Shown: positions 24,733-37,208 of the stretch, in pieces | How the letters are laid out: the number at the start of each line of letters is the position of its first letter | How positions within the stretch are numbered: position 1 is the first letter of the stretch | Assembly: GCA_018343915.1 (NCBI GenBank) | Contig: JABRWF010000003.1 | Coordinates: 3,844,001 to 3,908,000, forward strand | Direction of reading: 5' to 3' | Length of the DNA: 64,000 bases | DNA from: Agroathelia rolfsii | Lineage: Eukaryota; Basidiomycota; Agaricomycetes; Amylocorticiales; Amylocorticiaceae | Position numbers and translations under genes: made by a program | The notes under the pieces: model-generated | What the model was told of the DNA's origin: nothing | What the model saw: only the letters and a program-made list of their open reading frames with translations | Databases searched by the model: none

Positions 24733-26801
24733 ATGGCACTCATGCATGCTCTGTGGCGATCTCTGGCTCTCGTTGCTGCGTCTTATGCCGCCCTTACCCT
24801 GGCAGCGCCCTCCGAACCCGGTATCCTGCTTACCAGAGATGGCATGGAGCACGTGCACTATTCGGGTGCTCCTCTGAAAGAGCTTAACGAGTCTGCGATT
24901 CTTGAGACACATGCGCCCACGCCCCCCTCATACTGGACGATCGACATCGACGAGGCTGGTGCTGACCGGCATCCTAATCTCATGTTTGCTCATGTCCTCA
25001 TCATGTCACTTGCCTTCTTTGTGGCCCTGCCCGCTGGTATGCGTGCCTTGAAATGTAGCCCGTCGATCAATTGCAAATACTAAATTCTTGTTTTATTTCC
25101 AGCCATCTCGCTTCGAGCCGTAAAGAGTCCTTTGCGGGTAGTGGCCATGTTGGCATTTTACGCATTCATTTTGCTGGGCTGCGCTGCCAGCGCCCTCTAT
25201 ACGAAGCTGACTCCTAATATGTGCGTCTCATCACGTGACTTTCCCCATATTATTCATCATTATCATACATCATGCTCATGATGACGGCAATCACCAGGTA
25301 TGAACACCAAGCGCATAGCAAACAGGGTTATATCTTTATTCTCTTTGCGCTGGCGCTAAGCGTCATCGACATCCTGAAACTCTTCCGTCGCGCCTTTTCC
25401 TGGTTCCGCTCCAGTCCCCGCTCTAGCTTCTGGCAAGCAGTCATTCTGGGCAAGAGCCCAGCGGCCGTTGGACCAGAGAATGAGTACCTCTACCTCAGTC
25501 CTGTGGCACATGAGAATGAAGAACTGGACGACGAAGTGCGCCCAGACTTATCTCCTATTCAGACTCATGACCTCGATCATGTCGATCTGCATGCTGTTGC
25601 AGATGATGACGATGACGAGAATGTACAATGGGCACACGATCGCCGCCCGCACACGCACCAGCGCCGCTCCGACTCGATCTCTTCCGAAATTACGCTGTTC
25701 GGCATCCACACCGGCTTCTCCAAGTCACATTCTCCGCTGAGCATGCATTCTGCAGAATTGCACCGCGCCAAACCACTACTACACAGGATTGGCAACACTC
25801 TCTTTGCTATAGCAGAGCGATCTCTTATCTTCATGGGTATGACCCAGCTTCTGACGGGTATCGTCATCTACACGGGTGGCTGCCGTGAAAACTACCTCAA
25901 TGGCTGCCTCGCACATCTCATCAGTATGTTTTTTTGTTTTGTTTTGTTTGATCTTCCTCTGTATTGTTCACTGCTTAACTCATCATCGCATATAATAGAG
26001 GGCGCCATCTTTTGGTCCTACGGTCTATTCACCTTTTCGCGCTTCCTGGGTGCCTATGCATCTCTTGGTTGGGCATGGAATACCGCCCCCATAAGCACCC
26101 CTGGCCGTCGCGCACCTCCCACAGCCGAGATGGTCGAATGCTTCCTCATCTTCTTCTACGGCGCCACCAACACCTGGATGGAGCGCTTCGGCGCCAAACC
26201 CGGGGACCCCTTCACGGCAAAACAAGTCCAACACATCAGCATCGCCGTCATGTTCGCCTTTGCTGGCCTGCTCGGTATGGGCATAGAGTCTAAGGCCATC
26301 AAGGCCCTCTTGAGCCCACGAGGCGCCAACGAGCACATGGCATCAACCCCCTCTTCATCCTTCAACCCCTTCCCGGCACTTGTGATCGGCGTGACGGGCA
26401 CGGCGATGGCCGCGCACGCACAGCAGTATGTCTTCCAGGTCCAGATCCACATGCTGTGGGGCTTCCTCCTCGTTGCTGCTGCCCTGCTACGATGCATGAC
26501 CTATGTCCTGCTCTGGGTCAAACCGCAGACGGAGGTGGCGAGCGAGGTGGCGGGCGCGCCTTCGCGCCCGCCTACAGAAGCTCTCGGCGGTTTCTTCCTC
26601 GCATGCGGCGGGCTCGTGTTCATGTTCAGCACGGAGGAGCTTACGCTCGCTGCTATGCGCCGCGGGCGTGATGACATGATGATGTTCCTTAATGTCGCGG
26701 TGGCTATTACGTGCTTTGCATGCTGCTGGGTGTTTGCCGTTGTTGGGTCCCACGCGTACCTGAAGAGACGCGCCGGTGCCAATACTGCCGCACGCCACTG
26801 A
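24733..26801 (+). CDS. Ytp1-like multispan membrane protein (DUF2427/Ytp1)
   Basis: A predicted integral membrane protein of the secretory pathway related to yeast Ytp1; biochemical function is not known. The N-terminus is a signal peptide (ALWRSLALVAASYAALTLAAP). It is followed by the DUF2427 region resembling cytochrome b561-type domains: HPNLMFAHVLIMSLAFFVALPA, then VVAMLAFYAFILLGCAAS and QGYIFILFALALSVID. An acidic cytosolic loop follows. The Ytp1 domain has RSLIFMGMTQLLTGIVIYTG, AIFWSYGLFTFSRFLGAY, VECFLIFFYGATNTWMERFG, HISIAVMFAFAGLLGMGIES and several more spans to ARH. Three introns (after LPA, at PNM and after HLI) fuse perfectly in frame. Length about 640 residues. Confidence 0.88.
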
Positions 26802-27846
26802 GTAGAAAAAAAAAAAGAGATTGGAATTTCGAATTCGAATTCGATCAAATTGACTTGTCGGTATCGTGAATTGTGGATACACTTTCCCTTTCCTCGCCCC
26901 ATCACCTACCAATCCCGTTTGCATGTCCATACTTCTTCTCTGTCTTTATCTTCTGACAGTTGATGGTAGTATCGTTTAACTTTATCTTACTTTCTCTTTT
27001 TCACTTCTGTCACGCATTGACCATGATTTCCTACAACCGTCTTATTTTTTTTTTTTTTGTAATCGTTACTATCTTCTCTTATTCTTACGCCATTGCACTC
27101 CCCCTCTTTATCTCTCTTAATGTCTGCCTAGATCCTCCTCCCTTATTTCACTGTTGTACTGCGCTTATCTCTCTCCTCCACCCGCTTCCCGATGTCCTTG
27201 TATCTTTTGTTCATTATCTCAGCGCAGACCCGCCCCTGTCGTTCCACCACATTATCTGTCTTCGATGTTTCCTCCTTTATTGTATTAATAATAACCCCCT
27301 CTAACGACTTCTTCAACCTCATCTTCTGTTTGTCACCCTTCCTACTACCTACCTATGTACTACTTACCTAGGCACCCGAGCTGTTTTTTTTCTTGTTAAT
27401 ATAATTAATGAATGCTTGTTTTTCCTTACCATGTTGACTACATAACTGATCGATTTACTGCAACCGAACCAGGGTGCTTCGATACAGCGTCATCGTTACG
27501 CCAATACCAATAATGAAATACCCAAATTTCTCTAGATTCGTCATATGATGAATCGACAAGAAGAAAACCCAGACACTATCGGCCATCATTGGCGTCAAAG
27601 AATGGAGGGATTTCGACTATATGTAGAGCCCTACGACTGTCAACAGGCTAGGTCGCAAGCGTTTAGTACTAGTGCATGTGATTGACTGTCATCATGTGTG
27701 TACCATCGCCTACCTGGGGAGGCTACAGACACTCTATGTATACGAACCAGTGACACAAAAAAGCTCTAGATTACTACTCTTTCTTCTTCTAACAATATAT
27801 GCATATATAAAAATCTGCGCAAAGTAAAAATAAAATAAAATAAAAA
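26802..27846. other. 1-kb spacer between convergent genes
   Basis: No supported coding segment. A frame at 26960-27304 is dominated by pyrimidine codons (Phe, Leu, Ser) and looks like 3' UTR. The interval carries the 3' ends of the Ytp1-like gene and of COQ2. Confidence 0.6.
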
Positions 27847-29345
27847 TCACGACAACCCCGCAGCCAAGAGCGCGTAATCCATCCCAGCACCCATCCAGAC
27901 CCAAAACCCAGACCAGCCACAGCCAACGAACCCATTCCAGCAGCTGGCGCGATCATCGAAATCGGTGCGTCTAAGGACTCGGGCGAGCTGTGCCCCTGCA
28001 AGGGCGATGCCGGCGAAGAACGGCGTCCCCATAGAGGCAACGGTGCCGGCGTAGGTAATGAGCGATATCGAGGCGGCTGAAAGGCTGCTGAGGATGGCGC
28101 GTGAGTGTGTAGAGAAGAGGAGCGCAGTGGAGCGGATTCCGACGTTAATGTCGTCGAGTTTGTCCTGTTTGTAGTGGTATTTTTAATTCATTTTTATTTT
28201 GGCAAATAAAAAGAGGAAAGAGAGAGAGAGGGGGGGGGGGGCTAACCTGATGCGCGTAGATAGTATCGTAGACGAGCGTCCAGAAAATGCCACCAGCATA
28301 GAGCGGGAGACAAACGGCCCAGTCGACCGTGCCTGCTACGGCGGACCAGCCTAGGAGGGCGCCCCAGTTGAACGCAAGACCTGTTTAGGTCAAATATTTT
28401 CGTGTGAGGATTTCTTTTCTTGCAGTATTGTTTTGCATCCTTTTGCGCTTACCTAACACCGCCTGGGGCCAATGCGTAATCCGTTTCATGAATGGATAAA
28501 TAGTCACTACGGAGAGTGAGGATGCCCCCAAGAGAATACTATTCATGTTTTTCTCATCTTTAGGAGGTTTCATGAAAAGGAAAAGAAGGTCATTATATAC
28601 CTGTACCAGTTTAACTGCAACAATACCCCAAGTCCAACAGTCAACTGCGCGCCGAGGAACGTAAAGGCCTGTTTGGGCGTGATATCGCCCCTCGCCAGTG
28701 GTCGAGTTTTCGTTCGATCTACAGAGAGTGCGCAAATACAGCGAAATAGAAATTGGAGACCGCTCGAGCATTATAATCTTGATATGAGCTTTACCAACAG
28801 CCTTGTCGAGGTTCCGGTCCCACATATCGTTAATCGTACATCCCGCACCACGCATGACGAGTGCACCAGTGCCGAATAGGGCAAGATACGTGAGCGGCGT
28901 GCTGACGGGCGCTTGAGTGGCATAGGACGCCATTGTAATAGACCAAGCTATAGGGTATTGACAAGAAAGAAGTTATAATTTGTTTGGTAGCCCGACGACA
29001 ACGTCTTATGGTAAACAGGCCTGGTAAGATAGCCCAGTGCATACCACATGGATAAAACAAGAGTAATGTGCCAATGGGTTTGTCAATACGCGTCAGATAT
29101 GCATACGGACGTGCTTTTGCGGGAAGGTAGTCCACCCATGTTTTGGTAGTGGCTGGAGGTAAGCTAGTGGTAGAACTCGTAGTGGGAGAAGCAGCAGTCA
29201 CGGTAGATTCCGTTGACAACCAGCGAGCAGGAGTAACAAATGATGCTCGCCCATATAAGTTATAGACCGGCGCACAAGATGAACGAATATGCCCATGGCG
29301 AGTTCGCAGAGCAGGTGACCTCCATAGTAGCGGCTGGCGATTCAT
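27847..29345 (-). CDS. COQ2: 4-hydroxybenzoate polyprenyltransferase, mitochondrial (Coq2)
   Basis: Coq2 attaches the polyprenyl chain to 4-hydroxybenzoate in the inner mitochondrial membrane, a committed step of ubiquinone synthesis. The N-terminus is rich in Arg and Ser and lacks acidic residues until residue 47, fitting a mitochondrial presequence. Then come [24 protein letters not shown], the first Asp-rich motif in [15 protein letters not shown] followed by [21 protein letters not shown], and the second Asp motif in [18 protein letters not shown]. Hydrophobic spans lie between. Introns fall after FYPC, inside the segment following DKAV, after NWY, after GLAFNW, and near the second motif; one contains an 11-G run (about 28230-28241). 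Both prenyl-diphosphate motifs are intact. Confidence 0.95.
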
Positions 29346-29751
29346 TGTGCAAGAAATTCAAGTTCACACAATGTAAACGGAAGCAAACATAGCTTCCATT
29401 CGTGACATTATGATTTCATAAGTCTTCACTAAGCTTCATTGTGTCTTCACAGCTTCATCTGTGTTGTCGTGTCATTCATATCCATTGTACAACTTGTATG
29501 TGACCGCTGCTTTTTTGCTTGTGTTGCCAGCAGATTCCACTGGTTTATACAAACGACATAGCGGGCACTCGTTTATCAGATCAACTGTAAGCATGCATTG
29601 GTTCAGGTAAAAGACATGATTGATGAATTGATATATCCAGGATCAACAGTACGAAAAAGATGTTGGAAGAAATTGCTAGGAATGAAACAAGTACAGAAGG
29701 AGATAAAGACAAGATACTGATACTTCAAGGACAAGACCATCAGAAGGTATT

Positions 29752-30834
29752 TCACCACTCCTTGCCAAGTTTGAAACTCCAATCAAAGTCTATAAATTGT
29801 AACTAAGCGTCAAAAGAAATGAAAATGCAGACGAAAGAAAAGGGAAAACAGACCCGCATAAACTTCATTGTCATCATCAACAACACGGCTCCTAACGTTG
29901 TATGATCCAGACCTGGCGACGAGACCGGAAGGACTTTCTTCAGGATCAAAGTCCTTCTTGTAAGGTTCCCCGGAAGGACTTGGTCCATATGATCCGAGCA
30001 TTTGCTCCAGCTGAAAACATAATATGATGTTTATAACGGATCTGGACAGTAGAAGAAGCGTGGAATGCTAGAGTCCATACCTTGTCAACTACGCGGAGAG
30101 AAGAATATCAGCAAACATACTCCAAATCCTTAGGAGCAATATAATCACCTTTCAAGCCAGCACGTTTCACAACCTGAATGTATCGAAGACCCTGTAATCC
30201 GAAGTGAGACAATAATGGGAAAAGACTTGTGACGCTGGAACCACTCACAGAAACGATGGAGTGGTTGACCTTGAAGAAGATCCGTACGTTGTATTCCGTT
30301 CTGGAGTCCCGTGACCTCACGCACACACTCAAGAGGGACAAACGCGACTCACCCCTCTTTGATCGTAATAGGATTCTTCTTTGTGTCTGCCAATCGGGCG
30401 GGGTTGTTAATATCGAGGGAGATCGTCTTTCCGACTGGAAGAGTGGGCGACATGAGATCAAGGCTCAGCACAGTGATCTAGAATGATCACGGTAGGTCAA
30501 ATTGGACAATTGATGAAAAAAATACGCGTGTATGGCTTACCTTAGGGCCAGATGTCGTAGGGGCTGAACCACCAGGGACGATACCGAGGCTTGCTTTCCA
30601 GCGGTTGAGCGACTCATCATTGGCGTCAAGCTGAGCATATTCATCGGCAGATTTGGCAGCACCAGGGTTGTAGCCTGGAGTGATGTTGTTAGAGACACAC
30701 GCAAGCAGCGGTAGGAAGCAATGCACCTGGGGTGGTCGTGGGTTTGAGGTCTTCGTGATCGTCGTCCTGTGAAATTTGAATGAGAGGGGTTTAAAGCCTG
30801 ATAACATAAGGCTTATTCGTACGTGGCCGGACAT
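29752..30834 (-). CDS. RDI1: Rho GDP-dissociation inhibitor
   Basis: RhoGDI extracts prenylated Rho-family GTPases from membranes and keeps them in the cytosol. The protein (about 200 residues) begins MSGHDDDHEDLKPTTTPGYNPG. It then has the regulatory arm YAQLDANDESLNRWKASLG and the immunoglobulin-like domain: VLSLDLMSPTLPVGKTISLD, FKVNHSIVSGLRYIQVVKRAG, the hallmark MLGSYGPSPSGEPYKKDF, SGSYNVRSRVVDDD, and the ending FDWSFKLGKEW at 29752. All family blocks are present. The first coding exon is only 12 nt (MSGH) and the second about 40 nt. The gene lies 406 nt downstream of the COQ2 start on the same strand. Confidence 0.95.
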
Positions 30835-31467
30835 TTGTTAGGGTATGGAGTTGGAAGAGATAGCAGTAGGGTAGTGGGTAGCAGACAAAAGTGGCAGGTT
30901 GCCGGGCAACAAGAAGAGGGTGTGTGTGTACTGGTCGGTATCTGTTCTATCTGAGATCCGATATCCGACCCATCTGCTTCCGGCTGCCTCAAGTCCACTC
31001 CGTCTGGACTCAGTTATCCATGATCATGATGGTCGGCGTACATTGCCATAGCACTCGTGGGATGATGATATGCATCATGTCTACCAGCCCTTGTTCATGA
31101 GTATTCTGTTGATATTTATACAACTCTCCAACAAAGCAATTGTTACTTCTAGTAAGTACGCTCAAGAACCAAGATGTAATTATTGGACTGGATGTTTTCT
31201 TTCGCGAAAATGGTTACTGAAGCTGAAGTCTTGCCATGATAATTTGATAATATTTACGGGGTGTACCATGTTGTCTTAATTTCGTAAATTGTTCATGATA
31301 TCAAATACGCCTAGTGTAACATGAGGCCAAGTGCCAGTGCGGCTTCCGGGTTCAGGGTCTCAGTGCTCAGCCTCTTAAACTTGTCTCTTGACCCAATCAA
31401 GCTGGGAACAGCCTTGCTTGATTCCAACCCAACTCCAATCCCGTATAAAACTTCTGAGTCTCTTCAT
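30835..31467. promoter_or_regulatory. Divergent promoter region, RDI1 and UPRT
   Basis: A 633-bp interval between outward-reading genes, without a supported coding segment. The only promoter-like element seen is a TATAAAA very close to the UPRT start. Confidence 0.5.
31443..31449 (+). promoter_or_regulatory. TATA-like element next to the UPRT start
   Basis: TATAAAA ends only 18 nt before the start codon at 31468. If it were the working TATA box the leader would be almost absent, so it may be fortuitous or transcription may start elsewhere. Confidence 0.3.
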
Positions 31468-32442
31468 AATGGCCCAAAACACCCATATCTTATCCCACCC
31501 ACTCGTCAACTCACGCCTCTCTGTTTTGAGGGAATCATCTACCACGCCAAGGGAGTTTAGGCAGGTGCGTTGATCCAAGCTTCCGTCACTAATCTTATCA
31601 GAACAATTCCACAGGGTATTCATGACATAAGTCTCATCTTGGGCATTGAAGCGTCCAGGACGCTTGAGCAAGAAACATTCAGTGGGGTACGGCACATACA
31701 GCAGTATTGAATCGACAGGATGCTCACGATTTCACTTAGCGTACACCTGTCGGTCCATTCGTTGGATCCAAGATCAAACCGCGCATTGGATTTACTCCCA
31801 TTTTGCGAGCCGGTCTGGGGATGACTGACGCTTTACTCGACCTGTTCCCGTATGCCACCCTTCAATGTCCATCATCCTGATTCACCTGATCCAAGTCATA
31901 GATCTGCTCCTATATTCCACCTGGGTATCTTCCGTGAAAAGGTATCTCTTCAGCCGGTTGAGTGTAAGTACTTATACGTGGTCACTTGATGCACGCGGCT
32001 CATCGAACAATCCCAGATTACTCGAAACTACCGAAGACTCCTCCCATCGACATTTGCTATGTCCTGGACCCGCTTATTGCTACGGGTGGTACGGCATGTG
32101 CTGCTTTATCGATGATTCTTGATTGGGGAATTCCACGTCAGTAAATCACAATTGACCGTTGGCGCATCTCGCTTACATCTCCTTGTTTAACATCGACGCA
32201 GTGTCAAAGATCAAGCTCCTTTGTGTCTTGGCCTCCAAAGAAGGCCTGGAACACGTCCAGAATGCTCATCCAGGTCTCGAGGTATACTCGGCCTTTTCTC
32301 GTTGTGATGTGATCGTCTCAATAATCATATGCGATTACAGATATGGGTCGCTGGTGTCGATGACACCCTGACCCCTGACGGCCTCATTTCGCCAGGCTTG
32401 GGAGATACCGGAGACCGTCTGTTCAATACCATCAAGCCGTAG
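31468..32442 (+). CDS. FUR1: Uracil phosphoribosyltransferase
   Basis: UPRT converts uracil and PRPP to UMP in pyrimidine salvage; it is also the enzyme that activates 5-fluorouracil. The intact model is 213 residues: NTHILSHPLVNSRLSVLR, GIHDISLILGIEASRTLEQE, RIGFTPILRAGLGMTDALLD, FHLGIFREKVSLQPVEYYSK, the PRPP loop YVLDPLIATGGTACAAL, IKLLCVLASKEGLEHV, and the uracil-binding end SPGLGDTGDRLFNTIKP. Seven exons are needed. The 52-nt intron after DLFP and the others restore each family block exactly, which is strong evidence for the splice sites. It is convergent with the giant unknown gene, 293 nt away. Confidence 0.96.
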
Positions 32443-32735
32443 CTAGATGGATTGTTAGCTAATTAGCGATGTTTCTCCACAAGGGATGTATTTTGGATCA
32501 AACAAATCAATGTGTATATCAAGCTTCATTGAGGTGTTGCTTGCGCTAAGATGTCAAGATTCCATCGCCCTCATCAGTCATATTGTATTGTGTCGATCAC
32601 GCACATATCTTCAGAAATCAACATTCAAGCAAATACATCTCTCGATTAACCCAGTAAGTATAGCTAGTACATGTTCCACCAAGAAAACGAAAAAAGAAAG
32701 GGTTAAACTTAAGAATAAATTCATCAATATCAATA

Positions 32736-35700
32736 TCAAAGCTTTTTCTTGAGATGGTCAACCACAGAATCAAACACCCCCTTGAGCATCGCCTCCGGAC
32801 TTTTGAGATCGAAATCGATGTTGAGTGGCCCAATCGGCTTACCCTCGACCTCGAGCGAAATGGAAGCGCCAAATTTGTTGTCCTTGGACAAGTTCTGCAG
32901 CGTCGCAGTAAGCTGTACCTCTGTCACCTGGATGAAGCTGATCGCATCCACCGCAAACTTGGCCACGTCAATCGCGCCATCCTCCACTAACTTGGCGGCC
33001 TCCAAGGCCTTGGTTGCCACGAGTGACGCCGCCAGCGCCGCATCCTGCAACGTCTTCAGTGCAACCTGCGCCGCTTGGTACTCAAGCCACTCCGCCCCCT
33101 TGGCGACGTCGTCCAACAGCTTCTGCGCTTCCTGTGCAATGGCAAGCCCCTCTTGCATGACCTTTGTAAGACTCGCCTGTGCGAGGGTCAGCGTCGCGTC
33201 GCCCGTCTTCTGGAGCTCTTGCAGCGCCGTATTAACACCCGCGAGCACGCGTGCCGTGTCAGCGTCAATTTTAATTAGTTCATTCTTGAGGCCTGCGAGA
33301 ATACCCTGCCCGTCTACGCCAGCCTTAGCCACTGCCGCCTCAGCACCAGAGATTACCCCCTTAGCCGTGGCATATTCGGTCCCCGTGATGATCGCTTTGC
33401 ATGCGTTGAGGGCGGCGTCGGCGATGGCTTTGGCGGCGTAAAGGGCGCCCCTTTCAACTTCCAAACCAGGAATGGCCACCTTTTTCCTGTTGATCAGATG
33501 AGCCAACTGTGAAATGTTCAAATGCCATCCTCTTCAAAACAAGAACATACCAGATCTGGAATCGGCTCGCGTGCGAATAGTCGTTGATCTTATTTTGGAT
33601 ATCGTTGATCTGGTTCTGCAAACCATTGACCTTGTTCTCCGCATTTGTTAGGTCCTGCTCGGCATGGCCAAACTTGGAGCTAAGGAACGCTTGCGCGTTG
33701 TGAAGCTCCAACTCGGCGGCGGCAACGTCGTTGTTCCACTGCGTCTGCGCAGCCGTAATCTTCGCGTTGGCCTCTTGCAACTTCGCCTTGCGGTTGGCAT
33801 CGGCAAGCTGGACAGCGCCCTCGGCAGACTTGATCTTATTGTTAAACGCCTGCTCCTCCTGAGCAACCTTGTCTTGGGCGGCCTTGATAACAAGATTTTG
33901 ATCGTCGCACTTCTTGGTTGCGTCCGCCTTCGCCTGCTGCTGACGTGACTCCCACGCCGCCTTTTTCTTCGCTAGTGCATCCTCCAGGGTCTGGATCTTC
34001 GCATTGTACGCTTCTTGCTCCTTCTTGGCGTCTTCCTCGGCAGATGTCAGTTTCGCGTCGGCCGCCTGCTTCGCAGCGTTAAGCGTCTGGAGCGTATGGT
34101 CGCGGATGTAATCCAGCAAATGTTGCTCGAATGTCGCCTTGAGATCGAAGTCGGCCTTGCTGAGTTCGCCAAAGTCCTTGATATCGCCGATCATGGTAGC
34201 GTCGACTGAGAAGGTGAGCATGGGCGTGAACTGGAGGATGAAATCGAACGCGAGAGCCGGTTTAGGCTTCATCTCGAGGTTCAGGAGCAATCCGACGTCG
34301 TACAGCTCCAAGAAGTCGATCTGGCCGTTGATCGTTGCCTTCTGCTCGGAGGCCCCGAGGACAAGGTCGACGGTTGCTGTGGGGGTGTTGTTGAAGCCCT
34401 TGACGGCGAAGGGGCCCACATTGAAGTTGGTGAGTGAGCCGGAAATGTTAAGCGTGTCATTGGCCTTGAGTGCCTTGGCGGTCAGCTCGGCGCCACAGAA
34501 GAGAATTTCGGCGTCAAAGGAGAAGCCGGCCGGGTAGGTGTCTGCGCCGATCGTTACGCCAGTGGAAGCATACATTTTAGCACTCATGATCGTGAGGAAG
34601 TTCGGGATGTTAGGGAGCTTTACGCCAATCAAATCGTCAAAGAATTTCTCGACATCTTGCACCGATAGGTTGTCGACGGAAGTGCACAGCAGTTCCCCTA
34701 CAGTTTCCGCTTATAAGCCCCATGTAATCTCTCAAAGAAAGGGTAAACTCACGCTTGGGGTCCTCGTCGATATCTAATTTAAATTTGAGCGTAGCATCGA
34801 GCAACTTGAGACCGGCCCCAACGTTGAAGCCACTGGGGAGGCCAGTCTCGAAAAATGTCTCAAGATTGATGTCGAGACCGAGGTTAACATCGCCAAGGCT
34901 GAGGTCCTTGCTAATGCCGAACGGATCGTTCCAGTAGTTGGTCATGTCGGCGTGGAACTGGACATCGGGCAGCGAGTTTTGGCCAGCTATCAAAGCCAGA
35001 TCCATAGTGAAGTGCAGAGGGTCCGCCTGGCTTGATATAGGGACGGAGACGCCACCAGAGATGACGAAAGCAAACGACTTGTCTATTTGTAGGGCGATGT
35101 TGATCGGGTCCGTAGTTACACCGCGGCCTAAATGAAGGGAGAGCTGCGAGGGCAGGAGGATGTTAAGCTTGAACTCCTCTCCCCCTTCTTGATCTCTGAA
35201 CCAATTCGCGCACAAGGTCAACACAGGTGAGCCCTTGTCCTTGCTCCGGATGAGCTGGTTGAAGCCGGGGATGCTGTCAAATGCGGCGTATATCTGGATG
35301 CCTGTTGCAAACGAAGGGTTTGCCATCAGCATGTCTGAGCTAAACCGAATTATAACCAATGCCTTATACCTTGTGATATCTTGTGTTGTTTTGGATTCAT
35401 AGCACTGGCAGCGGGATCGTCGCACGAAGCCACCGCAAAGAGCAGGTCGCTCACAATAATACCACCGAAAGGCTTGCCTTTGAGCGTTGGAAATACATTT
35501 CCGATGGCGAGTGACTTCTCGCCAATGGTGCCGTAGACCGTATGTTGCAAAGTACCGTGGGAGTCCTCGTACAGGTGTGCCACTGCGTCGAATTCGAGCC
35601 CGGAACACCCGTGGAAAGTAAATTTGCCGCCGATGAATACGTCCGAGGAAAGGCTGGTGCCTTGAGTAGAGGCAAATGTCACCTGGAGGAAAGCGCTTTC

Positions 35701-37208
35701 AAGGACTATTTCCTTGAAGGAAATGGATCCAGCGTCGGCCTTGATGATGACCCCCGAAGAAGTAACTTGTAGGTTGGCGTCTTGAGCACTGTAACCATCG
35801 AAGCCCACATGCTCGAGCGAGATGGTAAATGTGGCACTCTTATCGTCGGCTTTCTTGGCAATCTCGAGAGTAGCAGAGCCCATGCTGATATCGGTCTGAG
35901 GTGGCTTGCTGATATCGCCGTCCCGCAGATGCTTAAAGAGAGCCGAAAGTACGTCAAAGTCGAACTTGGGGATGCTGGCCTTGAAAGACCAGTCTCCAGA
36001 CGGGGTGTACGTGCCGACGAAGGACGTCGAGGCGTTACCGGCGTTCAAGTTTGCAGTCAAGGTGCCGTTCAAACTCTTGAGGGGACCGTCGAGAGAGAAA
36101 TCGGCAACAAACTTGACAGAATCAAGCTACACAGGACGGTCAGCCTGAATGAATGAGTTCATGAGTTAGAAACGGCTTACAGTTAGACCCGTTCCGAAAG
36201 CATTTGTCCAGCTTTGAGGGAGTTGGGCGGTGAGCGTGACGTTCTTATCACCCTCTGTGATACTATAGTCAAGTACTAGCGGCGTGGTCGACCCTGGAAC
36301 GACGAGGGATAGCTCGCCATACACCTCCCATTCGAGCGCGCTCTTGCCATCTACGCCAGCGGAGTTCTTGAGGCGAATACCAGCGTTGTGAAGCGTGATA
36401 CCATCCGATAATTGCATGCCAGCACTGTCAGGCGTGGTCAAGGTCGTCGAGCCGAGCGGCAACGCGCCCTCAAGACAGAGATCGTTGATAAGAGGGGCAT
36501 TGAGCCAGGACACACCGGCGGGAAGCGCAACGTGAACAGGATAAGTAAGGTGCTTAGGATCCAACTTAAGGACTTTGCTCAAGAGGCTGTAGACCTTCTC
36601 GATTTTGTCCACAAGGGTGATCTGAGCGTCAAGCGTGTATCCAGCGGCTTTCTTATCATCACTGAAGGGGAAATGCATAAGCCCTAACCTTTCCGATATA
36701 AAACACCGAAAACTCACAAAGTGCAATTCTGATATGTGAGCAATACGCTGTCAAGCTCAATCCCACTCAAAACGGGAGCCGCCACATGCGGGAATACATC
36801 GGAGACCAAGCAGCTGTTCTTGAGCGAAACATGCTGAAAAGCCGGACGACGAGTCTTTCCCGTAAGGTGCAAGGGGGTGGGACCATGCCAGCTGCGATAA
36901 GTAGCCTCCAGCTTCGGGTTCTTGAAAAGAACTATATCTCCTGTGAGCACGAAGCCCTCAACAGAGGGGAGGTTGGATCCCGTGGAAGGTGTCGCTGCCG
37001 CAGGTGAGGACTGCGATCCATCGGAAGGAACAGGTTCCTTCTCCTCCTTGGGGTTGAGGACAGTGAGTCCATGCACTACAATCTGTTTGGCACCTTTGAG
37101 AATGGCAGCCCAGATCTTGTGCGAGGTAGGATCAGCAACGTGAGCAGGAAGTGCATTGGTTGCGACCTGTGGGACGGATATATTAAGAGCAAGAGTAGGA
37201 GTAGACAT
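32736..37208 (-). CDS. Giant beta-strand-rich and coiled-coil protein of unknown function
   Basis: I do not recognise this protein of about 1,390 residues. Six exons fuse in frame; junctions read TFDDKKAAGY, GLTLDSVKF, ISQGIQIYA, DPKRELLCTSVDNL and FQIWKKVAIP. There is no signal peptide and no membrane span. The first roughly 980 residues are strand-rich, with repeated alternating polar/hydrophobic stretches ending in short turns (for example LEWEVYGELSLVVPG, SATFTISLEHVGFDG, LKFKLDIDEDP), suggesting an elongated repetitive beta structure. After FEQHLLDYIRDHTLQTLNAA comes a roughly 180-residue Ala/Lys/Gln/Glu coiled coil. A second Ala-rich helical region follows (ALYAAKAIADAALNACKAI), then a short strand-rich end, DLKSPEAMLKGVFDSVVDHL. 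The composition is unlike its enzyme neighbours, but the reading frame is intact throughout, so it is likely expressed. Confidence 0.85.

Noticed and set aside
33664..33948. Plus-strand frame opposite the giant unknown gene
   Set aside because: It is the mirror of the Ala/Lys/Gln-rich coiled coil; the Arg/Leu-rich composition is a shadow effect.
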